A stretch of DNA of 64,000 nt from Rhizobium sullae (GTDB lineage: Bacteria; Pseudomonadota; Alphaproteobacteria; Rhizobiales; Rhizobiaceae). A program made the position numbers and the translations under genes. A model generated the notes under the pieces. It saw only the letters and a list, made by a program, of their open reading frames with translations. It was not told the DNA's origin and searched no databases. The DNA is taken from contig NZ_CP104143.1 in the NCBI RefSeq assembly GCF_025200715.1, forward strand, positions 62,001-126,000, in the 5' to 3' direction. The first letter of the stretch is position 1. Each line of letters starts with the position of its first letter. Positions 45,381 to 52,618 of the stretch are shown here, piece after piece.

Positions 45381-46307
45381 ATGATTTTGTGCTGTGGCGA
45401 AGCGTTGATCGACATGCTGCCGCGGGAGACGACGCTCGGCGAGAAGAGCTTCGCGCCCTATGCCGGCGGAGCGATCTTCAACACGGCGATTGCGCTCGGC
45501 AGGCTTGGCGTTCCGACGTCCTTCTTTACCGGCATCGCCGATGACATGATGGGCGATATCCTGCGCGAGACTCTAGTCGCCAGCAATGTCGATTTCAGCC
45601 TTTGCGCCATATCGGCCCGCCCGTCGACGCTCGCATTCGTTAAGCTGGTGAACGGTCAGGCGACTTATGCCTTCTACGATGAAGGCACGGCCGGCCGCAT
45701 GATCACCACAGACGACCTGCCGCTCCTCGGCGACGATTGTGAGGCGCTGCATTTCGGCGCGATCAGCCTGATCCCGAGCCCCTGCGGCGAAACCTACGAA
45801 GCGCTGCTCGATCGTGAGGCGGGAAAGCGCGTCATCTCGCTCGATCCGAACATCCGCCCAGGCTTCATCAAGAACAAGGAAGCCCACATGGCGCGCATCA
45901 AGCGCATGGCGGCGAAGGCCGATATCGTCAAGTTCTCCGACGAGGATCTCGAATGGTTCGGCCTCGAAGGTAGCCATGACGATCTGGCGGCCTACTGGCT
46001 GAAGCATGGCGCCAAGCTCGTCGTCATCACCAAGGGCGCGGAGGGCGCGGAGGGCTACACCAAGGATCGCAAGGTCGTTGTGGCGAGCCAGCGCGTCACC
46101 GTCGTTGATACTGTCGGCGCTGGCGACACCTTCGATGCCGGAATTCTCGCTTCGCTTAAGATGGATAATCTGCTGACCAAGGGCCAGGTTGCCTCCCTCG
46201 ACGAAAAGGCGCTGCACAACGCTCTGTCGCTTGGGGCGAAGGCCGCGGCCGTCACCGTTTCGCGTGCCGGCGCCAACCCGCCCTGGGCGCACGAAATCGG
46301 CCTTTGA
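45381..46307 (+). CDS. frk: Fructokinase, PfkB family
   Basis: A 308-residue ribokinase-family sugar kinase: CCGEALIDMLPRET at the start, YAGGAIFNTAIALGRLG (substrate lid), and the PfkB signature 2 DTVGAGDTFDAG with catalytic Asp249. Rhizobial Frk phosphorylates fructose to fructose-6-phosphate. This fits with frcBCAK 6 kb upstream and pgi 2 kb downstream. GGGAGG precedes the ATG. It ends one base before the convergent hydrolase stop. Confidence 0.9.
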   Translation: MILCCGEALIDMLPRETTLGEKSFAPYAGGAIFNTAIALGRLGVPTSFFTGIADDMMGDILRETLVASNVDFSLCAISARPSTLAFVKLVNGQATYAFYDEGTAGRMITTDDLPLLGDDCEALHFGAISLIPSPCGETYEALLDREAGKRVISLDPNIRPGFIKNKEAHMARIKRMAAKADIVKFSDEDLEWFGLEGSHDDLAAYWLKHGAKLVVITKGAEGAEGYTKDRKVVVASQRVTVVDTVGAGDTFDAGILASLKMDNLLTKGQVASLDEKALHNALSLGAKAAAVTVSRAGANPPWAHEIGL

Positions 46308-46308
46308 G

Positions 46309-47112
46309 CTACGCAAGCCGATCAAGAAAGCCGATCACTTCACGATTGAAGTGCTCGGGCCGCTGCAATGGCGCGAAGTGGCCGGCATCGGGCAGCAGGA
46401 TGAGCTCTGCATCAGGGATGGTGCGCGCGAGATAGTCGGCATGCTCGGGCTTAATGAATTCGTCGCGCTCACCCAGCACGACCGCGACTGGCACCTTGAT
46501 CCGCTCGAGATCGCTCGCTGTGTAGTTGGGCTCGGTCGCCATCATCCTGCTGACATCCTGAACAAAGGTATCGAACTGATCGGGCGTTGCCGATAGTGCC
46601 TGATAGTCCTTCCTGTGTCGGCTGAAGCAGCGATCGATGACCGGTGTCGCAACAAACTCTTTCGTGCCGTTCGGATCCATATTGCACGCGAAGAAGAAGA
46701 CGCCGAAGACGCGGTCCGGATGCTGATCGGCAAGGATGAGCGCGGTGCAGGCGCCATCGCTCCAGCCGACGAGGGCTGCTTTGGCAAGCTCTAAATGATC
46801 CATGACCGCAAGGACGTCCGAAGCCATCAGCTCGTATTTATAGGGCTGGCTATCGCGGGTGCTGCGGCCATGCCCACGGCTGTCGATGACCACGACCTGC
46901 CGGCCGGACTCGATTAGTGCCGGCACTTGGTAGCCCCAATTGCCGCTGTTACCAAGCCCGCCATGCAGGAGGACCACCGCAGGACCGGCCCCGTAAGTGG
47001 CGTACCAGATACTGGCACCATCATGCTCGACGAAACCTGCGGATGCTACCGCCGGCAGCGGCTGCGCGCCCTCTGCCTCAAAAATCTTGAGCTCGTCGTC
47101 CATCACACTCAT
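46309..47112 (-). CDS. Alpha/beta hydrolase
   Basis: A 267-residue hydrolase: VVLLHGGLGNSGNWG (oxyanion region), nucleophile Ser118 in VGWSDGACTA, acid in VLGERDEF and His in DAGHFAPLQRPEHF. The triad is complete, so it should be an active esterase, lactonase or similar, with substrate unassignable. GGGAGAG precedes the ATG at 47112. It reads the same way as the MNT-HEPN gene upstream, from which it is separated by a VOC remnant. Confidence 0.87.
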   Translation of the reverse strand: MSVMDDELKIFEAEGAQPLPAVASAGFVEHDGASIWYATYGAGPAVVLLHGGLGNSGNWGYQVPALIESGRQVVVIDSRGHGRSTRDSQPYKYELMASDVLAVMDHLELAKAALVGWSDGACTALILADQHPDRVFGVFFFACNMDPNGTKEFVATPVIDRCFSRHRKDYQALSATPDQFDTFVQDVSRMMATEPNYTASDLERIKVPVAVVLGERDEFIKPEHADYLARTIPDAELILLPDAGHFAPLQRPEHFNREVIGFLDRLA

Positions 47113-47176
47113 TTGGCTCTCCCTTCCTGATACAGACGATCAGATGTGGCGCGTTTCGACAGCTTCAAATGAAAAA

Positions 47177-47296
47177 TCACAGATCCGATCCAGTGTCTTG
47201 AAGCACGATCCGATAGCCGTCATTTCCTTCGAATGTCAGACCGATATGGTCCCAGAACGGATTTGCACCGCTCAACATCGCGAGATCGGGCTTCAT
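47177..47296 (-). pseudogene. 39-codon VOC-family C-terminal remnant
   Basis: An ATG overlapping the MNT-HEPN stop (ATGA) opens a 39-residue frame reading ANPFWDHIGLTFEGNDGYRI, then VLQDTGSDL. This matches the last strand-helix of VOC proteins (NPYW...GxTFEDPDGYRVVLQ). The rest of the domain is missing, so it is most likely a deletion remnant, although as placed it could still be translated by coupling. Confidence 0.6.
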
Positions 47297-48228
47297 GAGC
47301 CGAGCCGCTCCTGGCAGATCATCTCCACCAGCGCCTGCAAGTCCTTCACGTGGGTGACAAGCCATTGCAGCTCCTCATCGCTGATCGTGTATTTCGACGA
47401 ATATCGCGCCTCGACATAGGCCCGCGACAACAGCTCAAAGCAGCGGCGGGCAAAACGGCTGTCGCGTGGCCAGGCGGACACCAGCCGCGCATCGGCACTT
47501 TCAGCTTGCGAACGCAGCACCCTGATGCGGTGAGACTTCGGGCTGTAGAGGGTTAGGGTCAGTAAGACGCAGTGATATGCACGCTCGGTCGCTTGGTGAA
47601 GCATGAACGCGCCGTCCCGCCAGATCTTTTGCCCAAGCATCAGTTCGGCCCCGGTAAGAGCCTCGATTGACAGCTGATACCACTGATCGAAATACCGCTG
47701 AGCTTCAGCCTTTGCCTCCTCTGGTGTCAGCGCCTTCGGCTGGGCGAGGGGATGGCCTGGCTCCTCGTAGAGCACGATGCCATCCCTGGCGATGTCGGTG
47801 AAAAACGGCCGGCCGCGTGCCAGCTGGTCGTTGACGTCTGCCAGGCAGTGGACGATCGGGATCACTGGCGTTTCGATCCGATGGCTGATCTGCTCCTGCA
47901 ACAGCCGTTCTTCCAGCGCCTCCCACAGCTCATGCTCCTCGGCAAAGCTCTTGGTGTTGACGACGATCAGAAGATCATAGTCGGAACGGTAGCCGCTTGA
48001 GCGATCCTCGACCCAGTCGCCGCGGGCGTACGAGCCGTAGAGCAGCACCATGAGCACCTTGCCGGCCGCCTTCTTTCCGGACAGCTTGGTGGCGCGGAAC
48101 TGCTCGACCTCGAAAAACAGGATCTGCAGAACCCGGGCAAGCTCTCGGCGCTTCTTGTCGGGCAGGTGGTCGAGATGGTCTGTCAGGGTCACGGCCGCGT
48201 CAAAGCCTTCGGTGGGAATCGTATCCAT
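47293..48228 (-). CDS. Nucleotidyltransferase-HEPN fusion protein
   Basis: A 311-residue protein joining an MNT-type nucleotidyltransferase (LLYGSYARGDWVEDR at about 62-76, with metal residues Asp83 and Asp85 in SDYDLLIV) and a C-terminal HEPN domain (about 175-305; RYFDQWYQLSIEALTGAELM and FMLHQATERAYHCVL). When separate, MNT and HEPN proteins form MntA/HepT toxin-antitoxin pairs in which MNT AMPylates the HEPN RNase. Here they are fused and the HEPN RxxxxH nuclease motif is not evident, so RNase activity is doubtful. It may be a stand-alone adenylyltransferase of unknown target. Confidence 0.82.
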   Translation of the reverse strand: MDTIPTEGFDAAVTLTDHLDHLPDKKRRELARVLQILFFEVEQFRATKLSGKKAAGKVLMVLLYGSYARGDWVEDRSSGYRSDYDLLIVVNTKSFAEEHELWEALEERLLQEQISHRIETPVIPIVHCLADVNDQLARGRPFFTDIARDGIVLYEEPGHPLAQPKALTPEEAKAEAQRYFDQWYQLSIEALTGAELMLGQKIWRDGAFMLHQATERAYHCVLLTLTLYSPKSHRIRVLRSQAESADARLVSAWPRDSRFARRCFELLSRAYVEARYSSKYTISDEELQWLVTHVKDLQALVEMICQERLGS

Positions 48229-48474
48229 CGTAGCGGCTCATCGGTTGTTGCACATATAAACTCTTTACGCGAATGCTTCAAATATTACAACCAGGTTTCG
48301 GCGCAGGCGAAAGTATTACCGATTGTCTTCGGCACCAAACGTCACTGTCGCCGGCTTCTCACCTGGTTCGGATCAACGCCTGCCACTCGGCGAGATACGT
48401 CCGCATATGTCACTCTGGGAGGAGGAGCCGACTGCCATCTCCCCTGGGGTGCAACCCGAAGGATCGGAGTGATC

Positions 48475-50100
48475 TTACGTGGCGAGCTTCGTCAATGCTG
48501 CAACAAGCCCCTGGGTCGAGGAATCGTGCCCTGCCGCGCTCTCTTTGCCTTCGATGACCGGTAGCAGGCCGGTCGCCAGTTCCTTGCCGAGCTCGACGCC
48601 CCATTGGTCGAAGGAGTTGATGCGGAAGAGCACGCCTTCGACGAAGACACGGTGCTCATAGAGCGCAATCAGGCGGCCGAGCGCATAGGGCGTCAGCTTA
48701 TCGTAGACGAACGTGATCGAAGGCCGGTTGCCGGTGAAGACCCGGTGTGGCGCGATGAAATCTGCCTTCTTGTCGTCCATGCCCTTGGCTGTGAGCTGCG
48801 CTTTGGCTTCCTCGAAGGTGCGGCCCTTCATGAGCGCTTCGGACTGTGCCAGGCAGTTCGCCATTAGCAATTGGTGCTGGTGGCGCAGCTCCGGCTCGAA
48901 GGCGTTGGCGGCGATCATGAATTCACTGGGAATGATGCTCGTTCCCTGGTGGATGAGTTGGAAGAAGGCGTGCTGGCCGTTGGTCCCAGGCTCGCCCCAG
49001 ACCACCGGACCGGAATTGTTCTCGACCGGCGTGCCGTCGATCGTCACACCCTTGCCGTTGGATTCCATGTCGAGCTGCTGCAGATATGCCGGAAAGCGTG
49101 AAAGGCGCTGGTCATAGGGCAGGATGGCGCGGGTGGAATAACCCAGGACATTGCGATGGAAGAAGCCGATGAGGCCGAGCAGCATCGGCAGGTTTTCGGT
49201 AACCGGTGCCTTACGGAAGTGGTTGTCCATAGCATGCGCGCCGTCAAGGAACTTGCCGAAGTTTTCCGGTCCGATCGCGATCATTAGCGGCAGGCCGATG
49301 GCCGACCAGATGGAATAGCGCCCGCCGACCCAGTCCCAGAATCCGAAGACGCGTTCGCTGTCGATGCCGAAGGCGGCAACCTTGTCGAGCGCCGTTGAGA
49401 CGGCGGCGAAATGGTGCTGCACCGCAGCCTCACCCAGCACCTTGGCGATGAAGTTGCGCGCCGTCTGCGCATTGGTCATCGTCTCGATCGTCGTGAAGGT
49501 CTTCGAGGCAATGATGAAGAGCGTCGTTTCCGGCTGAACCTGCTTCAGGATATCGGCGATGTGGGCGCCGTCGATGTTGGAGACGAAATGCGCGCGCGGG
49601 CCATCATGGAAGGGCGCGAGCGCCAACGTCGCCATGACCGGGCCGAGGTCCGAGCCGCCAATGCCGATATTGATGACGTCGGTTATCTGCTTGCCCGTCG
49701 CACCCTTCAGCGCGCCGGAGCGGACGCCGTCGGCGAACTTGCCCATGGCGGCGAGAACGCCGTTGACATCCGGCGTCACGTCTTTGCCATCCACGAGCAC
49801 GGGCGTGTTGGAGCGGTTGCGAAGCGCTGTGTGCAGAACGGCGCGGTCTTCCGTGAAGTTGATCGCCTTGCCGGAAAACATTTCCTCGCGCTTCTTCTCT
49901 ACACCGCCTTCTTCAGCGAGCTTGACGAGAAGCGCCAGGATTTCGCCGTTCATGGCAGTCTTCGAATAGTCCATCAAAAGGTCGTCAAGCGAGGCGGTGA
50001 AGCGCGTGAAGCGCTGAGGATCGGCCGCGAAGGCAGCGCGGATATCGGTTGCCTTCGTGGCGGCCGCAGTGTTCTTCAGCTGTTCGACGATGGCGTTCAT
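48475..50100 (-). CDS. pgi: Glucose-6-phosphate isomerase
   Basis: A 541-residue enzyme interconverting fructose-6-phosphate and glucose-6-phosphate. The family signatures are [16 protein letters not shown] and, near the end, [13 protein letters not shown]; the sugar-phosphate loop is [12 protein letters not shown]. Rhizobia rely on the Entner-Doudoroff route, so Pgi is the entry point for fructose carbon into it. AAGGAG seven bases before the ATG at 50100 excludes the longer frame to 50172. A terminator of the upstream fadD gene lies in between. Confidence 0.97.
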   Translation of the reverse strand: MNAIVEQLKNTAAATKATDIRAAFAADPQRFTRFTASLDDLLMDYSKTAMNGEILALLVKLAEEGGVEKKREEMFSGKAINFTEDRAVLHTALRNRSNTPVLVDGKDVTPDVNGVLAAMGKFADGVRSGALKGATGKQITDVINIGIGGSDLGPVMATLALAPFHDGPRAHFVSNIDGAHIADILKQVQPETTLFIIASKTFTTIETMTNAQTARNFIAKVLGEAAVQHHFAAVSTALDKVAAFGIDSERVFGFWDWVGGRYSIWSAIGLPLMIAIGPENFGKFLDGAHAMDNHFRKAPVTENLPMLLGLIGFFHRNVLGYSTRAILPYDQRLSRFPAYLQQLDMESNGKGVTIDGTPVENNSGPVVWGEPGTNGQHAFFQLIHQGTSIIPSEFMIAANAFEPELRHQHQLLMANCLAQSEALMKGRTFEEAKAQLTAKGMDDKKADFIAPHRVFTGNRPSITFVYDKLTPYALGRLIALYEHRVFVEGVLFRINSFDQWGVELGKELATGLLPVIEGKESAAGHDSSTQGLVAALTKLAT

Positions 50101-50183
50101 GGGAGGCTCCTTGAAGGCGGAAAGGGTTGCGGAAACTATTCGCTTTGTAGGGCGCAAATCAAGTTCAGCCACCGCCGGAATGC

Positions 50184-50214
50184 AAAAAAGCCACCCGCAC
50201 CAGGCGGGATGGCT
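50184..50214 (-). terminator. Rho-independent terminator of fadD
   Basis: On the minus strand AGCCA-T-CCCGC pairs with GCGGGTGGCT (10 bp, one bulge) around a 5-base loop, followed by TTTTTTG. Confidence 0.88.
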
Positions 50215-50237
50215 CTAAATTTCATGCAGGTGTCAAA

Positions 50238-51938
50238 TCAGCCGCGCAGATCCTTGCGCAGAATTTTGCCGACCGGCGATTTCGGCAGTTCGGTGCGGAA
50301 TTCGATATGGCGGGGACGCTTGTAGTTGGTAAGGTTGGCGGCGCAATGGGCTCTCACATCGGCCTCAGTCAGCGCCGGGTCTCTCCGCACTACGAAGAGT
50401 TTCACCGCTTCGCCGGAATGGCCGTCCGGCACGCCGATTGCGGCGGCCTCGACGATGCCCGGGTGCATGGCGGCGACTTCCTCGACCTCGTTCGGATAGA
50501 CGTTGAAGCCGGAAACCAGGATCATGTCCTTCTTGCGGTCGACGATCTTGGTGTAGCCGCGCTCGTCCATGAAGCCCATGTCGCCGCTACGGAAAAAGCC
50601 GTCCGCCGTCATCACCTTCGCGGTCTCCTCCGGCTTCTGCCAGTAGCCGGCCATCACCTGCGGCCCCCGGATGCAGATTTCGCCGATCTCGCCCAGCGGC
50701 AGGGAATTGCCGTTTTCGTCGCGGATGTCGATCTCGGTAGAGGGGAGAGGCAAGCCGATCGAACCGGTGAATTCCGGCGAATCGAAGCGGTTGGCAGTTG
50801 CGACCGGCGAGGTCTCGGAAAGGCCGTAGCCCTCGGTGATATGCGAGCCCGTCATCTTCAGCCAGCGCTCGGCGACCGGCCGCTGCACCGCCATGCCGCC
50901 GCCAAGCGACATGATGAGCGAGGAGAAATCGAGCTTGGCAAAATCGGCATTGTTCATCAGCGCGTTGAAAAGCGTATTGAGGCCGGGGAAGATATGGACG
51001 TTCGACTTGCCGAATTCCTTGACGAAGCCCGGAATGTCACGCGGATTGGCGATCAGGATGTTGTGCGCGCCGAGCGACATGCCCATAAGCGAATTCACCG
51101 TCAGCGCGAAGATGTGATAAAGCGGCAGCGCGCACATGAAATTCAGCACGTCCGGCTGCTTCTTGAGCTCGAAGGCGGATTTCAGCCAGAGCTGCAGCTG
51201 CCGCTTGTTGGCAAGAAGGTTCTGGTGCGTCAGCACCGCTCCCTTGGCTACGCCCGTGGTGCCGCCGGTATATTGAAGAAAGGCGATATCGCTGCCCTTG
51301 ATGGCCGGCGGTTGTAGCGGCCTGCGTGCGCCTTCGCTTAGTATCTGCTTGAATGTCTTGTGCTGCGGGATCGACCAGGAAGGAACCAGCTTTTTCACCT
51401 TGCGGACGACGAGATTGACGATCAATCCCTTTGGGCCCAGCATTTCCCCAAGCGAAGTCACCACCACATGGCGCACATCGGTCTTTGCCAGTACCTGTTC
51501 CACCGTGCGGGCGAAGTTCTCCAATACGAAGATCGCCTTCGCGCCTGAATCGCCCAGCTGGTGTTCCAGTTCACGCGGCGTATAGAGCGGATTGACATTC
51601 ACGACGACCAGGCCTGCGCGCAGGATGCCGTAAACCGCGATAGGGTTCTGCAGCACGTTCGGCATCATCACGGCCACCCGATCGCCTTTCTGAAGACCGG
51701 TGCCTTGCAGCCAGGCGGCAACTTTGCGCGTCTGCTCTCCGAGCTCTCGATACGTGAGCGCCTTGCCCATGCTCGAAAATGCAACGCGATTCGCATAATT
51801 CTCGCAGGATTTTTGCAGCAGCTCCGCCAGCGATTCGTGTTCCGGCGGCGGCAGTTCGGCCGGAACGACCGCTGGATATGTGGCAAGCCAGGGCTTTTCC
51901 CGCTCTGCGCCACCCGGGTGGACGGAAATGCTGCTCAT
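50238..51938 (-). CDS. fadD: Long-chain fatty-acid-CoA ligase
   Basis: A 566-residue member of the acyl-adenylate synthetases. The P-loop motif is YTGGTTGVAKGAVLTH; the adenine/gate region includes GYGLSETSPVA, and the C-terminal domain has DRKKDMILVSGFNVYPNEVE and the catalytic Lys region SPVGKILRKDLR. It activates exogenous or recycled fatty acids to acyl-CoA for beta-oxidation. The ATG at 51938 has a GGGAGAGAG stretch upstream; the frame open to 52283 is upstream noise. A 16-bp LiuR-like palindrome lies 128 bp upstream of the start. Confidence 0.95.
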   Translation of the reverse strand: MSSISVHPGGAEREKPWLATYPAVVPAELPPPEHESLAELLQKSCENYANRVAFSSMGKALTYRELGEQTRKVAAWLQGTGLQKGDRVAVMMPNVLQNPIAVYGILRAGLVVVNVNPLYTPRELEHQLGDSGAKAIFVLENFARTVEQVLAKTDVRHVVVTSLGEMLGPKGLIVNLVVRKVKKLVPSWSIPQHKTFKQILSEGARRPLQPPAIKGSDIAFLQYTGGTTGVAKGAVLTHQNLLANKRQLQLWLKSAFELKKQPDVLNFMCALPLYHIFALTVNSLMGMSLGAHNILIANPRDIPGFVKEFGKSNVHIFPGLNTLFNALMNNADFAKLDFSSLIMSLGGGMAVQRPVAERWLKMTGSHITEGYGLSETSPVATANRFDSPEFTGSIGLPLPSTEIDIRDENGNSLPLGEIGEICIRGPQVMAGYWQKPEETAKVMTADGFFRSGDMGFMDERGYTKIVDRKKDMILVSGFNVYPNEVEEVAAMHPGIVEAAAIGVPDGHSGEAVKLFVVRRDPALTEADVRAHCAANLTNYKRPRHIEFRTELPKSPVGKILRKDLRG

Positions 51939-52065
51939 CGTGTCTCTCTCCCTACCCGGCCACGGATGCCGGTCTGCGGCTGCCGGTCGGATGATCCTCC
52001 ATCCTCCGAAGGGCAGCTTATGCCATTGCCTGAACGGTTCAAGCGGGATTAGAGTTACACTAACT

Positions 52066-52081
52066 TTGACGTAAACGTCAA
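52066..52081. promoter_or_regulatory. LiuR/FadR-like palindromic operator upstream of fadD
   Basis: TTGACGTAAACGTCAA has perfect 7-bp arms (TTGACGT/ACGTCAA) with an AA centre. It resembles the consensus of MerR-type LiuR regulators of branched-chain amino-acid and fatty-acid catabolism in proteobacteria. It lies in the shared region of fadD and the PRC-barrel gene, so it could affect either. Confidence 0.6.
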
Positions 52082-52166
52082 CGGGGCGTCCACACACGAT
52101 AGTCCGGAACTTTTGAATCCGACGACGCGTTTTATTTTCATGACTGACAAGCAAGGAGAAGCAGAA

Positions 52167-52559
52167 ATGCTCAATGAGGACACTGATGTCAGCCGCCACG
52201 ATCCCAACGTGAAGGATACCCCGTCGCTGATTGCAAGCGACCGCGTTGAAGGTACCCGTGTCTATGGCGCCGATGGCAAGCACATCGGCTCGATCGAGCG
52301 CTTGATCATCGGAAAGCAGGATGGCCGCGTGGCATATGCCGTGCTGAGCTTCGGCGGCTTCCTGGGCATCGGAAATGACTATTACCCGCTGCCTTGGGAA
52401 AAGCTGAACTACGACACGGAGCTTGACGGCTATCGCATCGATCTGACGAAGGAACAGATCGAGAGCGCACCGAGCTACGCGGACGATGACGACAGCTGGT
52501 ACAACGATAATGGCCGCCGGATCTATGACTACTACGGTGTGCCGCCTTACTGGATGTAA
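52167..52559 (+). CDS. PRC-barrel domain protein
   Basis: A 130-residue cytoplasmic protein with a PRC-barrel: SDRVEGTRVYGADGKHIGSI, then ERLIIGKQDGRVAYAVLSFG and YPLPWEKLNYD. The C-terminal tail is acidic and Tyr-rich (DDDDSWYNDNGRRIYDYYG). AAGGAG eight bases before the ATG at 52167 decides the start. PRC-barrel proteins in rhizobia are often stress-induced, but no specific role can be inferred. A terminator follows. Confidence 0.88.
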   Translation: MLNEDTDVSRHDPNVKDTPSLIASDRVEGTRVYGADGKHIGSIERLIIGKQDGRVAYAVLSFGGFLGIGNDYYPLPWEKLNYDTELDGYRIDLTKEQIESAPSYADDDDSWYNDNGRRIYDYYGVPPYWM

Positions 52560-52583
52560 CGTCGTCCGCGCGGACGAGCCGGA

Positions 52584-52611
52584 AAGGGCCCCGCGGCTGG
52601 CGGGGCCTTTT
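52584..52611 (+). terminator. Rho-independent terminator of the PRC-barrel gene
   Basis: A perfect 8-bp GC stem (GGCCCCGC with GCGGGGCC) with a 5-base loop is followed by TTTT. The complementary A-run on the left means it may also end transcription of the convergent beta-mannosidase gene. Confidence 0.88.
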
Positions 52612-52618
52612 GGCGTCT

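Noticed and set aside
47293..48228. Calling the MNT-HEPN gene a functional toxin-antitoxin system
   Set aside because: There is only one gene, the domains are fused, and the HEPN RNase motif is not evident.
48417..48425. CCTCCTCCC on the minus strand downstream of pgi, with flanks almost like the sRNA loops
   Set aside because: No flanking inverted repeat can form the required stem and there is no terminator, so it is probably a chance match.
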